Below, in pieces: positions 9,358-21,150 of a stretch of 64,000 nucleotides of DNA (position 1 is the first letter of the stretch; each line of letters starts with the position of its first letter). A program made the position numbers and the translations under genes. The notes beneath the pieces were generated by a model, which had not been told where the DNA came from, did no database searches, and was given only the letters and a program-made list of their open reading frames with translations. The stretch is taken from the NCBI RefSeq assembly GCF_024139115.2, contig NC_085141.1, positions 133,237,822-133,301,821 on the forward strand. The letters run 5' to 3'. This DNA is from Armigeres subalbatus (Eukaryota > Arthropoda > Insecta > Diptera > Culicidae).

Positions 9358-11640
9358 GTGGCGACGGAACAGCTGGACGCCATCATCGACTTTGCGTCAT
9401 CGAAGCATAATATCAGCAAGGACCTCAAGAGGAGCTTGCAGAAACTTCGAAAGTCGATGCTGGACGCCAAGCTGGAGAGGGCGGTCGGGACGGCCAAGTG
9501 TAAACCCGTGAAATCGGTGGAGTCGAGGTCTACCCAGACTGAGGCCCAAGGATTCGCGGACTCGGGCAAGGTCGAATCGACCGAGGGCGTGCCAGTGAAG
9601 ACGGTGGTGCCAAAGTCTACCCAGACTGTGGCTCAAGTATTTGTGGGCACGTCGGGGGTGACTGCTCCAACGGAGCAGATACAAAAACGGGGGAGACAGT
9701 CTCCAGGGGATGAGTTCCCTGGGGCCGCTCCAAAACGCGGAGGGTTACTACCCCGAACAAGGGTAGTGGGGCTGGGAAGCTGAACCCCGGCCAGGTACCT
9801 CCAAAACCGGGGGAGGAAGGACCTGGAAAGGTCCGTCCACTCAGGAAAGACGGTGGCAAGGGGTTACGGCAGGCTAAAAGTTCTCAGCCGCACCAGACCA
9901 GGGAAATAGAGGGGGATGACGCCTCCTGGACCCTGGTCAAAAACAAGAGGAAACCGAAGACGTCAAGGGCCGAAAAGAAGGCCCAGGCGAATGAGGGTAG
10001 CAAGAAGTCTAGGGTAGGCGCCAATCGCTCCAGGGGCGATGCCCTAGTCATCACGGCGGACGAGGCTAAGTACTCGGATGTTTTGAAGGCGATGAGGAGT
10101 GACGTCAAACTCGGTGAACTCGGCGCCGACGTACGTCGAATAAGACGTACCCGGATGGGCGAGATGATCCTCGAGCTGAAGCGGGGCGTCTCGCAAAAGG
10201 GCGCCGCCTACAAGAAATTGGCGGAGGAAGTCCTAGGCGAGACGGTCAAGGTGAGGGCACTCACGACGGAGGTGAATCTAAGGGTTAAAGACCTGGACGA
10301 GAACACCGAAGTCGAAGAGCTCGTCACGGCACTGCGGCGACAGTGTGAAGTGGAGACGCCCACCGCAGCCGTTCGGCTACGGAAAGGTCCGGCAGGGACG
10401 CAGGTAGCATTGGTTCGGCTATCTGCAGCGGACGCCTCCAAGGTAGTCAAGTTAGGGAGCGACAAAGTGGGATGGTCGGTATGCCCTGTGCGCATATACG
10501 AGCAACCCGAAGTTTGCTTCAAGTGCCTGGAACTGGGACACAAGCAATGGGACTGCAAAGGCCCTGACAGAAGCAATCTCTGCCGACGCTGCGGATTGGA
10601 GGGACATAAGGCACAATGTTGCACGAACCCTCCCAATTGTTTGATTTGTTCCAGCAAAGCTGTGAGCAAAGCAAAGCAATAAGCACCCCATGGGGAGTTC
10701 GATGTGCCCGGCGTTTAAGCGTGCTGCAAAATCAAAGTGCAGGTAACGCAGCTGGCTTGCTCGGCCTCGCCCGAGTGTTTGGTGTGCGCAGGTTTAGAGG
10801 AAACGGCGGAACACGTGTTGTTCGTGTGTTCACGTTTTCGCGCAATGCGTGACCACTTGCTTGCCACATGTGGTCTGGACACTACCCCGGACAACCTAGT
10901 TCGGAGGATGTGTAAAGATGAAGTTGGCTGGAACGCCGTTTTATCGGCTATCGCCCAAATCGTCTCGGAGCTACATAGAAGGTGGCACGTGGACTCAAGG
11001 ATGGCTAGTTCAGGCGCAAATAAGAGGTGGTCCAAGGGATCGGAGTCGGCTTCATGGGTCATACCGGTGGTCATGCTCTGTGGTCGAACTCGATCCTTAT
11101 ACCGAACAAGTGGCCGCGCGAAGAACAACAAGGTATCGTCGCTTTCGCGGCGTCGGTCAACCGGGCGGGTTCCGAGCCCGAGGACGGAAAGGGGTCCTCG
11201 TCAAGGCTGGGGCAGGCGTAGGCACCGCGTCGGCAAGTTCCTCTGTGTGCTGGCGAATAGGCCCTATCGCAGAAAGGTCAATTTGGGGTGCACGCGGCAT
11301 CATCATTTTTGATACCAGTCATGCAGAGGTAAGCAGCCGCGAAGTCGACCCTTCCCACCTTCCGAGGACATAGGGCGTGGTAAGGCCACCTGGAAAGCCG
11401 GCAACGCGCTGGCACGATACCATGGTGTTCTTCTAAAAAAAGCGAGTTACGATGTTCGGTGCTGCAAGGACACGCAGCTAACCTCGAGGGTGCGTTGTGC
11501 ACTGGCCCCCCTTTGAAGCATTACTTTCTGGTTGTACCGAAGGGACTATGAGCTTGGCGGCAATGGAAACGGTTTAGCGGGTGATCCCTAACCCCGCACT
11601 TCCTGGTCAACCCAGGATGTCTGTTGAGCAGATTACCCCT
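9358..11640 (+). pseudogene. R1-like LINE, internally deleted copy
   Basis: The ORF1 N-terminus is at 9358-9780. A frameshift near 9780 moves ORF1 to the frame ending at 10682, which carries CCHC knuckles (CFKCLELGHKQWDC, CRRCGLEGHKAQCC and a partial third). This arrangement is typical of R1-type ORF1 nucleocapsid proteins. From about 10737 the sequence matches only the end of ORF2: a CLVC...H...C motif (about 10770-10840), the usual C-terminal Cys/His motif, then a 3' region to about 11640. Endonuclease and reverse transcriptase are missing, so ORF1 and the ORF2 tail are fused by a deletion. The codons are GC-rich against AT-rich flanks. It cannot move by itself. Confidence 0.75.
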
Positions 11641-11659
11641 CCATTGTTTAGGAAGAAAA

Positions 11660-12060
11660 AAAACACACACATACATACGCACATACAGACATCACCTCAG
11701 GGCAGCAGGGACTATGTCCAAGGGCTTAACGACCCCTCCCCACGGCCACTGCGAGTTAGGGGGCCTGTCTAGGACGTGGTGGGGCTTGGCAGCGGGCTCT
11801 ATTAAACCTCTACAAAAAGATGCATGTGTCCGCAAGCAGGCCCTATCAAAGCGACCGTGTGCCGCTCAAAGGAGCCCAAGGAGTGCCAATTGGCACATCA
11901 GGATCAATGCCAGCAACATCCTGATTATGGCATTCCGACCGCGTGTTAACGGACCTTGTCTTGGATATAGTAATATTATGAAAACGAGGGCTGGCAGTTT
12001 GACATTCTACTCTCTTAGTAGAGCCGGGTGACACTGACTCGAAACGGCAAGTGTGCTAAT
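11660..12060 (+). mobile_element. CA-rich junction and LINE leader module
   Basis: A CACACATACATACGC stretch is followed at about 11760-11880 by a block also found at 55500-55610 (shared words GCATGTGTCC, GCAGGCCCTATCAAAGCG and CGTGTGCCGCTCAAAG). At 55.5 kb it forms the 5' leader of an RTE-type LINE; here it precedes an R1-like ORF1. The frame at 11624-12031 has no recognisable product. Confidence 0.6.
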
Positions 12061-12089
12061 GGCTAGGCTGTCTTCCGTCCCTTAAAACC

Positions 12090-12641
12090 GTGGCGGGCCT
12101 TGTAGCATTCGATTCGACGGCAGCCACAAGGAGGACCCAGCCAGTTACAATGAGTGAAGCAAAACCAAATAACTCTTTTGATGATGCATTAAGCATGGAG
12201 GTGGTAGACCCCTTTGCCAAGGGGGGTTTGCTTAGGTCTCCTCCCAGGGAGGCGGAGAGCGGAGTGACGGAGGCTGCAACTAGCAGCACCGGAGTCTCCC
12301 CAGCTGTGACGCAGCATGCTCGGTGGGCCACTACCCGGGATGGAGATGGTCGCCGAGCAACTCGATGATATCATCGAGTTCGCGAACGCAAGGCAGAACA
12401 TCAGTAAGGAACTGAAACAGAACCTTCGGATGCTTCGCCAGCCTGTTCGAGTCGCAAGACAAGAACAGGATGCGTTTATCAGGCGGATGGTGGGAAGAGA
12501 GAAGGCCGACAAAGGTGCCCAAACCGATGCCTTCTCCTTCCTTGGAGAAGCAACTATGGCCCAAGAGGCGATTGATTTCGCCTTAACCAGCCAGCCTGTG
12601 CCATCGGCACAAGGGACCGAAAATGTGAAATTGAAATTGTG
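12090..12641 (+). pseudogene. Second R1-like LINE, ORF1 N-terminal fragment
   Basis: The frame starting near 12150 (MSEAKPNNSF) shifts at about 12310-12350 into one reading AEQLDDIIEFANARQNISKE. This matches the first element's TEQLDAIIDFASSKHNISKD, so this is a second copy of the same ORF1 domain. The copy stops at about 12625-12640, where transposase sequence of a hAT element begins. Confidence 0.65.
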
Positions 12642-13775
12642 AAAACAGTAAGTGCCGTAGTAGTTCTCTTCCGGAGATCACATGTGAAAAATGATTTTCT
12701 GCAAAAATATGTCCGTTCTGAATTTGGAAAAGAACTTGTATTGGTGGCTGACACCAAGCCACGCCGGAACAGCATGTTATCCATGCTCGAACGGTTCTAC
12801 GAGTTTCAGGAGGCCGTTTAAAAGACTTGGATCGATTTGAGGCTGAAATTCAAACTTACCTTCTGTGGTTATGATTTTTGTTTTCGGTTGTTGAAATAAT
12901 TCAAGCCTCGAACCTGTTCAAGCTGTTGGTGAACTACTCTGCCGACGTGGCAATTTTCAAGTAAAGCCACAGAAGTTGCCGCCGTTGCGATGCTCTCAAA
13001 GAACGAACCCAAGAGACGATTAGAATACGCTGATTTGTTTGCTTTTCTGAATTATCCTGCCGAAAAATAATTAATCAGACATGAATTTGGCAGAAAAATA
13101 TATAAAACTCTTTTAGTGGAATGTATTCAACCGTCTAAGACGAATTAAGTACTCTCCATTTAATTCCACTATTTAATTTCCGATATCTTTTCAGATACGT
13201 ATTTCGACCACAACTGTGTGGTCGAAATACGTATCTGAAAAGATATCGAAAATTAAATAGTGGAATTAAATGGAGAGTATTTAATTCGTCTTAGACGGAT
13301 GAATTTGGCATTTTCTTCAAGACATCCATCTTTGATTAAGCAAGTGGACGAGATCTTGAAGAGTCTAACCATTCGTGCATCAGAGCAGAATGCATAGCCA
13401 ACGACCACACGTGACGACCAGGGATACCTCTATGGACGATTTTTCTGGTTTATCGGTAAAAGAACAACTCGTAAAGAGACTGCAGTAGAGCAAAATACTT
13501 GCTTTGCAGGTGGCAATTACGTTGACGCCAGGATCCTTGCAAGCAATTCGTAAAGAATTTACCTACTATGAATCTAAAAGGGATTAAGGGCAAGTACTTG
13601 AGACTGACTTTCTACGCTCTTGGAACCATTCGTCAAACTTCGATTGAACCAGAGAGGGCATTCTCAGCAGCAACATTGTCAACAAAAGCCGATGCGGATC
13701 GGGAGATGAATTGCTGTTATGTCCACTTAAATTTCACTTTGCCCAGCTCAACAAGCAATGGTTTTTACACTTGAA
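12642..13775 (+). pseudogene. hAT-family transposase, decayed
   Basis: The stretch 12639-12821 encodes SHVKNDFLQKYVRSEFGKEL and a following NSMLSMLERF, like the mid-region of hAT transposases. The stretch 13568-13774 encodes IEPERAFSAATLSTKADA, like the hAT C-terminal dimerisation block, where a conserved ERAFSAAG motif is usual. Between them the frame is broken by stops and by a palindromic insertion at 13113-13304. No terminal repeats were found. It would have catalysed cut-and-paste transposition and is now inactive. It abuts the truncated LINE on its left. Confidence 0.65.
13113..13304. repeat. Palindromic element, family P copy 1
   Basis: Nearly perfect inverted repeat. The left arm runs through the ATTCCACTATTTAATTTCC region to AGATACGTATTTCGACCAC and the right arm is its reverse complement. 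It follows TTTTAGTGGAATG, a motif seen before related copies at about 34060 and 35330. It interrupts the hAT remnant. Confidence 0.7.
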
Positions 13776-13794
13776 GTTTATCAATAAATATTGT

Positions 13795-14094
13795 TTTTCC
13801 CCCAAAAGTTCAAACCTAAGGTTTTTTTTATTTATGAAACCCGACGAACTTCGTTTCACCTAAAATTGATTTATTTTCTGATTAGTACTCGAGTTATGCA
13901 AAAATTTCCGTTTCATTTGTATGGGAGCACCCCCTTTCCAAAAGGGGGATGGGTCTCAAACCATCTCAAGAACCTTCCCCGGCCCCAAAAACCTCTGCAT
14001 ACAAATTTTCACGCCGATCGGATCAGTAGTTTCGGAGTCTATAAGGTTCAGACAGACAGAAATTCATTTTTATGTATATAGATGTATATAGATT

Positions 14095-14097
<3 letters not shown>
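13795..14097 (+). mobile_element. Retroposon-like repeat with CAGACAGACAGAAATTC end
   Basis: Contains TTTGTATGGGAGCACCCCC, then ACGCCGATCGGATCAGTAG, and ends in CAGACAGACAGAAATTC with a TATATAGAT tail. I recognise this arrangement as a dispersed repeat of mosquitoes and other insects. No coding sequence is supported. Confidence 0.5.

Positions 14098-14133
<36 letters not shown>
14098..14133. repeat. (TA)n microsatellite
   Basis: Dinucleotide run directly after the preceding retroposon-like end, consistent with a 3' tail. Confidence 0.85.
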
Positions 14134-15550
<1,417 letters not shown>

Positions 15551-16065
15551 TCGTTGGAAGTTTATATGCAAAAATGTATGCAGAAACATCCAAAAACAGT
15601 GAATTGCAGTTGGACGGCACAACTTACGATGGAGAACTATGGTACTCATTCAGATCTTGAAGAATTTAATACAGAATGTTATGCAGAAAACCGCGAGAAG
15701 ATTGCTAGAAGATTGTTGCAAGACACAATATTGTCTCGCTTATCTTTTTCTAGAATGCTGCGGCGGTCTTACACTCGCAGGCTCGACTGCGAAGGTAAAC
15801 GTCAAGATAGCCGCCGTGTTAAAAGATAGGCAGAATTTTCCCGCTCAAAACAAAACCACGTGCTTTTCACGAAATGACAACTGTGTTCGATTGTATTAGT
15901 GAGAGGCAATCGGAGTCACTGAGTACATGGAGAGTGTTTATCATAGCAAGCGCATACGGTGGGTGAGATTTTCATTGACTCTGTTATGTTTAGTGACCGT
16001 TGCGATTACCTGAGAAGTAACCAGCAGGAAACCGCAGTATTCTATTTTATCTCGAGAGGCATAAT
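15551..16065. other. No gene recognised
   Basis: Overlapping plus-strand frames at 15542-15899 have no recognisable domain. The rest leads into the tandem repeat below. Confidence 0.4.
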
Positions 16066-16528
16066 ATTTCCAGAAGCGGAAAAGTGTGATGAATGGATTG
16101 CGCGGGGTTTCATGCTGGTCAGACCATTTTTAAGTGCATATTTTGCCCCGATTTCCTTCAAAATCACAATATTTTTGCTATGCCTCGAACTGACGCTGAT
16201 ATTTGTTCAATAAATATATGTTTCCAGAAAGGAAAAAGTTCGATGAATCGATTGCGCGGGGTTTCGTGCTGGTAAGACCATTTTAAAGTGCCCATTTCGC
16301 CTCAATTCCTCTCAAAATAACAATATTTTTGCTATGTCTCGAACTGACGCTGATATTTCTTCAATAAATATATGCTTACTGAAGGGAAAAAGTACGACGA
16401 ATCGTTTGCGCTGGGTTTCATGCTTGTCAGACCACTTGGAAGAGCCCATTTTGCCACGATTCCTTCGAAAATCCCAATATTTCTGCTCTGTCTGGAAGTG
16501 ACGCTGATATTTCTTCAATAAATATATG
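16066..16528. repeat. Three tandem copies of a ~154-bp unit
   Basis: Units begin near 16066, 16220 and 16374. Each contains a GATTGCGCGGGGTTTC-like block, a CTCGAACTGACGCTGATATT-like block and a TTCTTCAATAAATATATG end. Divergence between copies is moderate. It looks like a small satellite array; AATAAA in each unit is part of the repeat. Confidence 0.85.
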
Positions 16529-17087
16529 TTTCATATTTTGTTACGAAAAAAACAATAAAATTCAATAAAAAGTCCCAATCCCCGTCCATCCTTAAACATT
16601 GTAAACCTAACCTCGAGTCACCACGAGTACGTTGGCTTATTTCCCTCTCTTAATTATTTAATTAATAAGATTATGTCGATTGTACATATCACAAAGAAAC
16701 GTGTCTTCGTAAAGTGTTATAACACGCCTGATCCTACCAAATAAACGAACTTGGAAAATAAGAACCATATTTTTCAAACACATTTTGTCCTACTCCTTCT
16801 TCAAAGGATCTATTTTCCCGGTAGGGACACGGCAGGTATTTCCGTCCTTCGTCGTAGGGGCTAAAACCAACGAAAGCAACGTACATTTGCTAGAACTCCA
16901 CTATAGTAGAACGTTTCTCCTGAGCTTACGATTTGGTACGTATGAGTTTTACAAAAAGCGTCTTTTTTATTGGTTTTCGAGACTATGACGAACAGACGAA
17001 AATACCTGCCGTGTCCCTATATGGCAAACAAAGATATGAATCCTTTTTTTAAAGTATTTTTTTGAACTAGAATTAAAGTTGATCACT
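16529..17087. other. No gene recognised
   Basis: AT-rich. Blocks such as CTTCAAAGGAT...CCCGG at about 16798-16822 resemble the ~52-bp repeat that follows. Two copies of GGGACACGGCAGGTATT-like sequence lie in opposite orientation near 16825 and 17010. Confidence 0.4.
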
Positions 17088-17296
17088 TTGATTCCTTTAT
17101 TCAATGGATGCATTTTCTTGGTTTATGACAAGGAAAGATATGATTCCTTCTTTCAAGGATTGCATTTGCCCGGCAGAAGACAAGAGAGGATATGATTCTT
17201 TTTTTCAGTTCAGGCATTGTCTCGGTTTAAGGCAAGCGGAGATACGATATCTTCTTAAGAAGAATGCATTTCCCCGGCTGACGGTAAGGTAGGATA
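17088..17296. repeat. Four diverged ~52-bp tandem repeats
   Basis: Units follow the pattern GATATGATTCCTTCTTTCAA, then GGATTGCATTTGCCCGG, then a purine-rich AAGACAAGAGAG-like end, starting near 17090, 17138, 17190 and 17241. Partial relatives occur upstream at about 16790 and 17033. Confidence 0.7.
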
Positions 17297-17511
17297 TGCA
17301 ACATGCATTTCTCTGTAATTCCTTACTATTAAGCATGTATCAGTCTTGTCAGAGAAGAGAACACATGGCTCGAAAGGAGACTCAGAGTTATATAGTATGT
17401 GAAGTGAAGTGTGAGTAAATAAAATTAATTTTAATAATAAAAGGAAAAAATGCACAATGGAGAAATTTTCCTGCTTACTCTTACATGGAAAGTAAAGCTA
17501 GCCACCAATCC

Positions 17512-17692
17512 CCTGTCATAAGACGAGTTTAGTTCTATTCTATTTAATTCCAACACGTTATTACCTATACAGATTCGTATTTCAACCTCAGCTGTAAGGC
17601 CGTCTTTAGTGTCTCATACTTGACTTGACATTACAACGTGGAGGAATTAAGTGGAATAGTACTAAACTCGTCTTATGACAGGTGACGACATT
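17512..17692. repeat. Palindromic element, family P copy 2
   Basis: Ends read CTGTCATAAGACGAGTTTAG and, inverted, CTGTCATAAGACGAGTTTAG. The interior shares TATTTCAACCTCAGCTGTAA and GTAAGGCCGTCTTTAGTG with the copies at 34.1 and 35.4 kb. No coding capacity. Confidence 0.7.
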
Positions 17693-17798
17693 CTACTAAA
17701 GGAGCTTAATGATTTTTTTTTAGCCCCCAATGTAAAGCATTATGATAGCATTATGCCAAACGATTTTATACCAAAGTTACAAGCGGAACTTCCAAGCA

Positions 17799-17962
17799 TA
17801 TATCTCGCTAACCTTTCCAAAAGGACCTAAGTAACATTTTTTCATGAATTGATTTGAATACTGCAATTAATAGCTTTCATGTTGTTCTGTTAATTGCGCT
17901 ATTCAAATTAATTCATGAAAAAAATGTTACTTAGGCCCTTTTGGAAAGTTAAGCGAGATATA
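17799..17962. repeat. Long hairpin, ~73-bp arms
   Basis: The left arm, from TATATCTCGCTAACCTTTCC, is reversed in the right arm ending GGAAAGTTAAGCGAGATATA. The loop is about 15 bases. Arms match almost fully, including ACCTAAGTAACATTTTTTCA. If transcribed it would give a long dsRNA-like hairpin; a MITE origin is simplest. Confidence 0.75.
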
Positions 17963-18480
17963 AAATGTTGCATTTTTAAGGAATTGTAATTGTAACCCCG
18001 CGCAATTGATTCATCGCACTGTTTCCCTTTCCCTATAGAACAACCACTACAGTCTAGAAGATTATCCAGATAAATGATAGAAAGTGATTTTTCAGAGATA
18101 ATTCAGTTCATCAAACTAGCCAAGCGCGTTGAACGGATGTCGAGATTAGGTTCAAACACAGCATCGAAAGCATTATATTTTCTATTAGACACAGCAGCAA
18201 AAGCAGCTACTTGGGATTATGGAATTTGTTTTTCGAATCGGAATCTATTGTAGCTACATGTTCTTGCTTTTTGACCTAGTGAAGGTAAACAACAAGCCTC
18301 TCCAGCACTCGTATCCGAGGAGTACAAACCATTATCAAAAACTAGCATGGTAAGGTGATTATTTAGTTAAAATTTATGAACTGGTAAGTATTTTTCCGCA
18401 CTTCTAATAATCAAGACTAGCTACAATCATATTTAAACCGCTACCCTTAGCTTTAAAAATTTAACATAACATTTTTAACT
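17963..18480. other. Intergenic, 3' flank of the second apolipophorin gene
   Basis: No gene or repeat recognised, and no exact AATAAA on the minus strand within 150 bases of the stop at 18501. Confidence 0.4.
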
Positions 18481-18500
18481 AATTAGAAAGCTCCAAAACT

Positions 18501-19134
18501 TCAACAATCCGTGTCACATTTTGGTTCAAGAGCTTCTGAGGTCTTTCGTGCTGCATCTGTCGCGGCCAAATAAAGCTGGGCAATGGTGTCTTGAAGCTCA
18601 TTTGTAGCTGTTTGCTTCTCCCGCTCAATTCTGGCATCAAGTGCCGCCACCTGGGTTATCAACGTGTGGATACTGCTCTGCACGCTAGCCAAATAGTCCT
18701 GAGCTTTCTTGGCCGTTTCAGGATCCGCCCTACTGATCATCTCAGCTCGGTCCACAATTTCGTCTGCCACTTCCTTCAGGGCTGGTTCGCCATATTTTGT
18801 TGCTTCCTCCTTAACCAAACTTGATATAGATTTCAATTTCTGCACTAACTCATCAGTATTCTCCTTGACTGCATGGAGTACTTCCTGGTCTGATTCATAT
18901 CCCAAAGCTTTCTGTACGCTTTGATGGGTGTCTTCGATTGCTTCGTGTATTTTGAGCCCCACATTTAAAAGCTTGATCAATGGCTTGGTGGACATTGATT
19001 CCTCTAGCGACGTTACAGCAATAAGCTATGCAAGAAGACGTTTACTGTCAACATCACGCAAATCAATTTATGAATCGCTTATTACATACCTGATTAGAAA
19101 GTAATACTAAAGTAATCAACAATAATTTCATCAT
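18501..19134 (-). CDS. Apolipophorin-III-like paralogue, two exons
   Basis: Probable secreted amphipathic helical protein of the exchangeable apolipoprotein type. Exon 1, 19134-19090, encodes MMKLLLITLVLLSNQ and ends CAG|GTATGT. The 64-base intron (19089-19026) ends in TAG. Exon 2 is 19025-18501. Total 189 residues with a signal peptide. The intron falls after codon 15 in the same phase as in the gene at 311-986. The proteins align well in one block (NQSVLKSLGFQSNDEV against HQSVQKALGYESDQEV) and more loosely after it. Differences: no DAPA propeptide junction, and a C-terminal KCDTDC with two cysteines where the first protein has none. Upstream is a precise TATA and initiator. Lipid binding is inferred from family likeness and was not tested. 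Confidence 0.85.
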
Positions 19135-19142
19135 ATCTGAAC

Positions 19143-19176
19143 GACTGATGTATCCAGCGATAAAGTATTTTATATA
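19143..19176 (-). promoter_or_regulatory. TATA and initiator of the apolipophorin-III-like gene
   Basis: TATATAAAA at 19176-19168 and TCAGT at 19148-19144 on the minus strand put the +1 adenine at 19146, 30 bases from the first T of the TATA box. This is the canonical arthropod spacing. The 5' untranslated leader would be only 12 bases before the ATG at 19134. Confidence 0.8.
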
Positions 19177-19547
19177 CTGACAACATTATGCAGAATCATG
19201 CTGTATTTATAAACTACTGGTGAAATTCAAATAGATGACTCTCGTGTCATCCTAATATGATTGTTCATAGTTCAATGATGATACAGCACGAAGGAATTAA
19301 ATCGATATTTTCTATAAAATATTTCTTTACGGTACTGAGGAAAAATCTGTAAAAATAATTTCAAGCAGTTTGCATTATCCCTCGCATCCCATAGACACAA
19401 TTCCGCCATACGAAAACAATGCTTATAAACTTACCTTCGCAAAGAATCAACTTTTCTCTTGCTTACTTGCATATGGTGCTTGACATGTAAATGCAACAAT
19501 TCTGAAACAAACGGACTTTGAAACAGTTCTTGTTGGCATACGAAGTC

Positions 19548-19607
19548 ATGCTGATGCATCTTCACCCGCAAATGATTGCGATAGCAACGTCGCTACTGGT
19601 ACTTTCG
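19548..19607 (+). CDS. Candidate signal-peptide exon of the gene at 26281-27421
   Basis: ATG at 19548 (also 19554 and 19572) opens MLMHLHPQMIAIATSLLVLS, ending TTTCG|GTAAGTG, a strong donor in phase 0. The exon at 26281 starts in phase 0 with LMISLSRARV. Joined, these give a hydrophobic run and a plausible cleavage after SRA, a good secretory signal that neither exon has alone. The intron would be 6.7 kb and filled with repeats. It lies about 400 bases from, and divergent to, the apolipophorin-like promoter. The link is inference from phase and composition. Confidence 0.5.
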
Positions 19608-19836
19608 GTAAGTGTTTTTCTTATCGCGCACACGAATATGATACTGTAAAAGAAGAGTACAAAACTGTGAATAAATGGTACAATTTAAATTTAAAAAAAA
19701 ATGATTATACATAAGAATCGTGAGGTTGCAACTGGTAAGAAAACGTGATACGACAATCAACCGTGACGACACGGAAGTGCTTATCGCAGCAGCGACCTCA
19801 CAGCAATTTTAAGTTTGAGCGAAAATCAAGTGAATA

Positions 19837-20380
19837 GGGTAAAGTACCCAATAGTGGACCCCCAACCAATAGTGGACACTCCAGGCATTTTTGCATTATT
19901 ACAGCACAATGTGAACATTTTGCTATGAAATTCCATCGGGAGAACCTACCTTACAGTCCTATGATTTGATTACATGCATTGGAAATGCTATGGAAAGTAA
20001 AATTAAATGATTTTTTACAATTCTATAAAAAATAAACACGAGAGTGTCCATAATAGGAATATTTTGGTAGGTCCATAATAGGGAAGAAGAACGTCCCGAA
20101 ACGGAACATAAAAATCAAATGAAGTGTCGACTATAGGGAAGCAAATTCCTATTATGGACCTCCAGGGGGTCTACTATAGGACGAATTCAATCAGACATAA
20201 AAATGTTAATTTCAACGAATAACGTCGTGTATTTGAGTGTTTTATGTACGTATCGTAAAGAGGAGATGCAGAACTTGGTATTAGATGTCAACCAGAATTA
20301 ATATGTTGTAAATGTGTACTCCTTATGACAAAAAAAGTAAAATTTCGCTACTAGAGGGTCCACTATTGGGCATTTTACCC
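19837..20380. mobile_element. TA-flanked inverted-repeat element (544 bp)
   Basis: The left end GGGTAAAGTACCCAATAGTG and the inverted right end GGGTAAAATGCCCAATAGTG match closely, with TA at 19835-19836 and 20381-20382. Inside are repeated GTCCATAATAGGGAA-like words echoing the termini. No transposase. It lies within the proposed 6.7-kb intron. Confidence 0.75.
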
Positions 20381-20384
20381 TATA

Positions 20385-20980
20385 TGCTAGTGGCCATGAA
20401 CTATATGCAAGCGCGTGAAGATGATTAAATTTTAAAGAATATTACGGAGAAAAAGAAAAAATTTGGATGGCTCCGCGGAAATAACGCGCAATGAGCAATC
20501 CCCGCAAGGAAGAAGTGCAACAAAGAATGCGTTGATTTCAATTCTTGTTTTGAAAATCCGTGTTTGACAAGTTGATTGTTCTGCAGTTGAACATTGTTGA
20601 ATTATTGTTCCTAGGAGGTTTGGCGTGAAGTTCGGAGAGCTTTGCGTTTGAAGCTTGTAATCCAGCATAAGGGTTACCGATGTACAGCAATTAGCAAATA
20701 TCAAATTGATCAACCAATACGCTATCGGAGCTGGCTGCATTGAAATATGTCTAATCCGTATGCAAATTTTCCCGTTTTAGAGTAATTATTAACAAGATTA
20801 AACAAATTGGTTTAACCTGAGATATCATAACAGCATTATTCTTCCAAATAACCTCTTTTACCTCTCTACCTTTTCAAATCTAAAAAAGCCCCAAAAACAC
20901 AGTGAAGAGGCAGTGTAGCCAGTTCATTAAATTTATTTCCCTCCTGTCGTTCCATAAGATTGTAATTCTTATTCCTAGGA
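20385..20980. other. No gene supported
   Basis: A 102-codon minus-strand frame (20432-20740) has no recognisable motif and no splice support. AT-rich otherwise. Confidence 0.4.
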
Positions 20981-20984
20981 CGAT

Positions 20985-21150
20985 ATGACATGCGTACCGA
21001 ATAGAGCAAATATAGCATCGTGTTAGCCTCATTATAAACAAATGCAAAAATGGTAATTTGCTTAAAAATCGCAGGGTTAATAACTGTGGAAGAGCTTAAT
21101 GAACACTAAGCTGCAAGGCGGCAATGTCCTAGTAGGGACAGAGGATTTGA
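20985..21150 (+). mobile_element. Feilai-like SINE, 3' part
   Basis: Reads ATAGCATCGTGTTAGCCTCA, AATGCAAAAATGGTAA, GGGTTAATAACTGTGGAAG and GAACACTAAGCTGCAAGGCG in order, as I recall for the body of the Aedes SINE Feilai. The tRNA-like head is absent. A fuller copy is at 60525-60817, minus strand. Confidence 0.6.
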
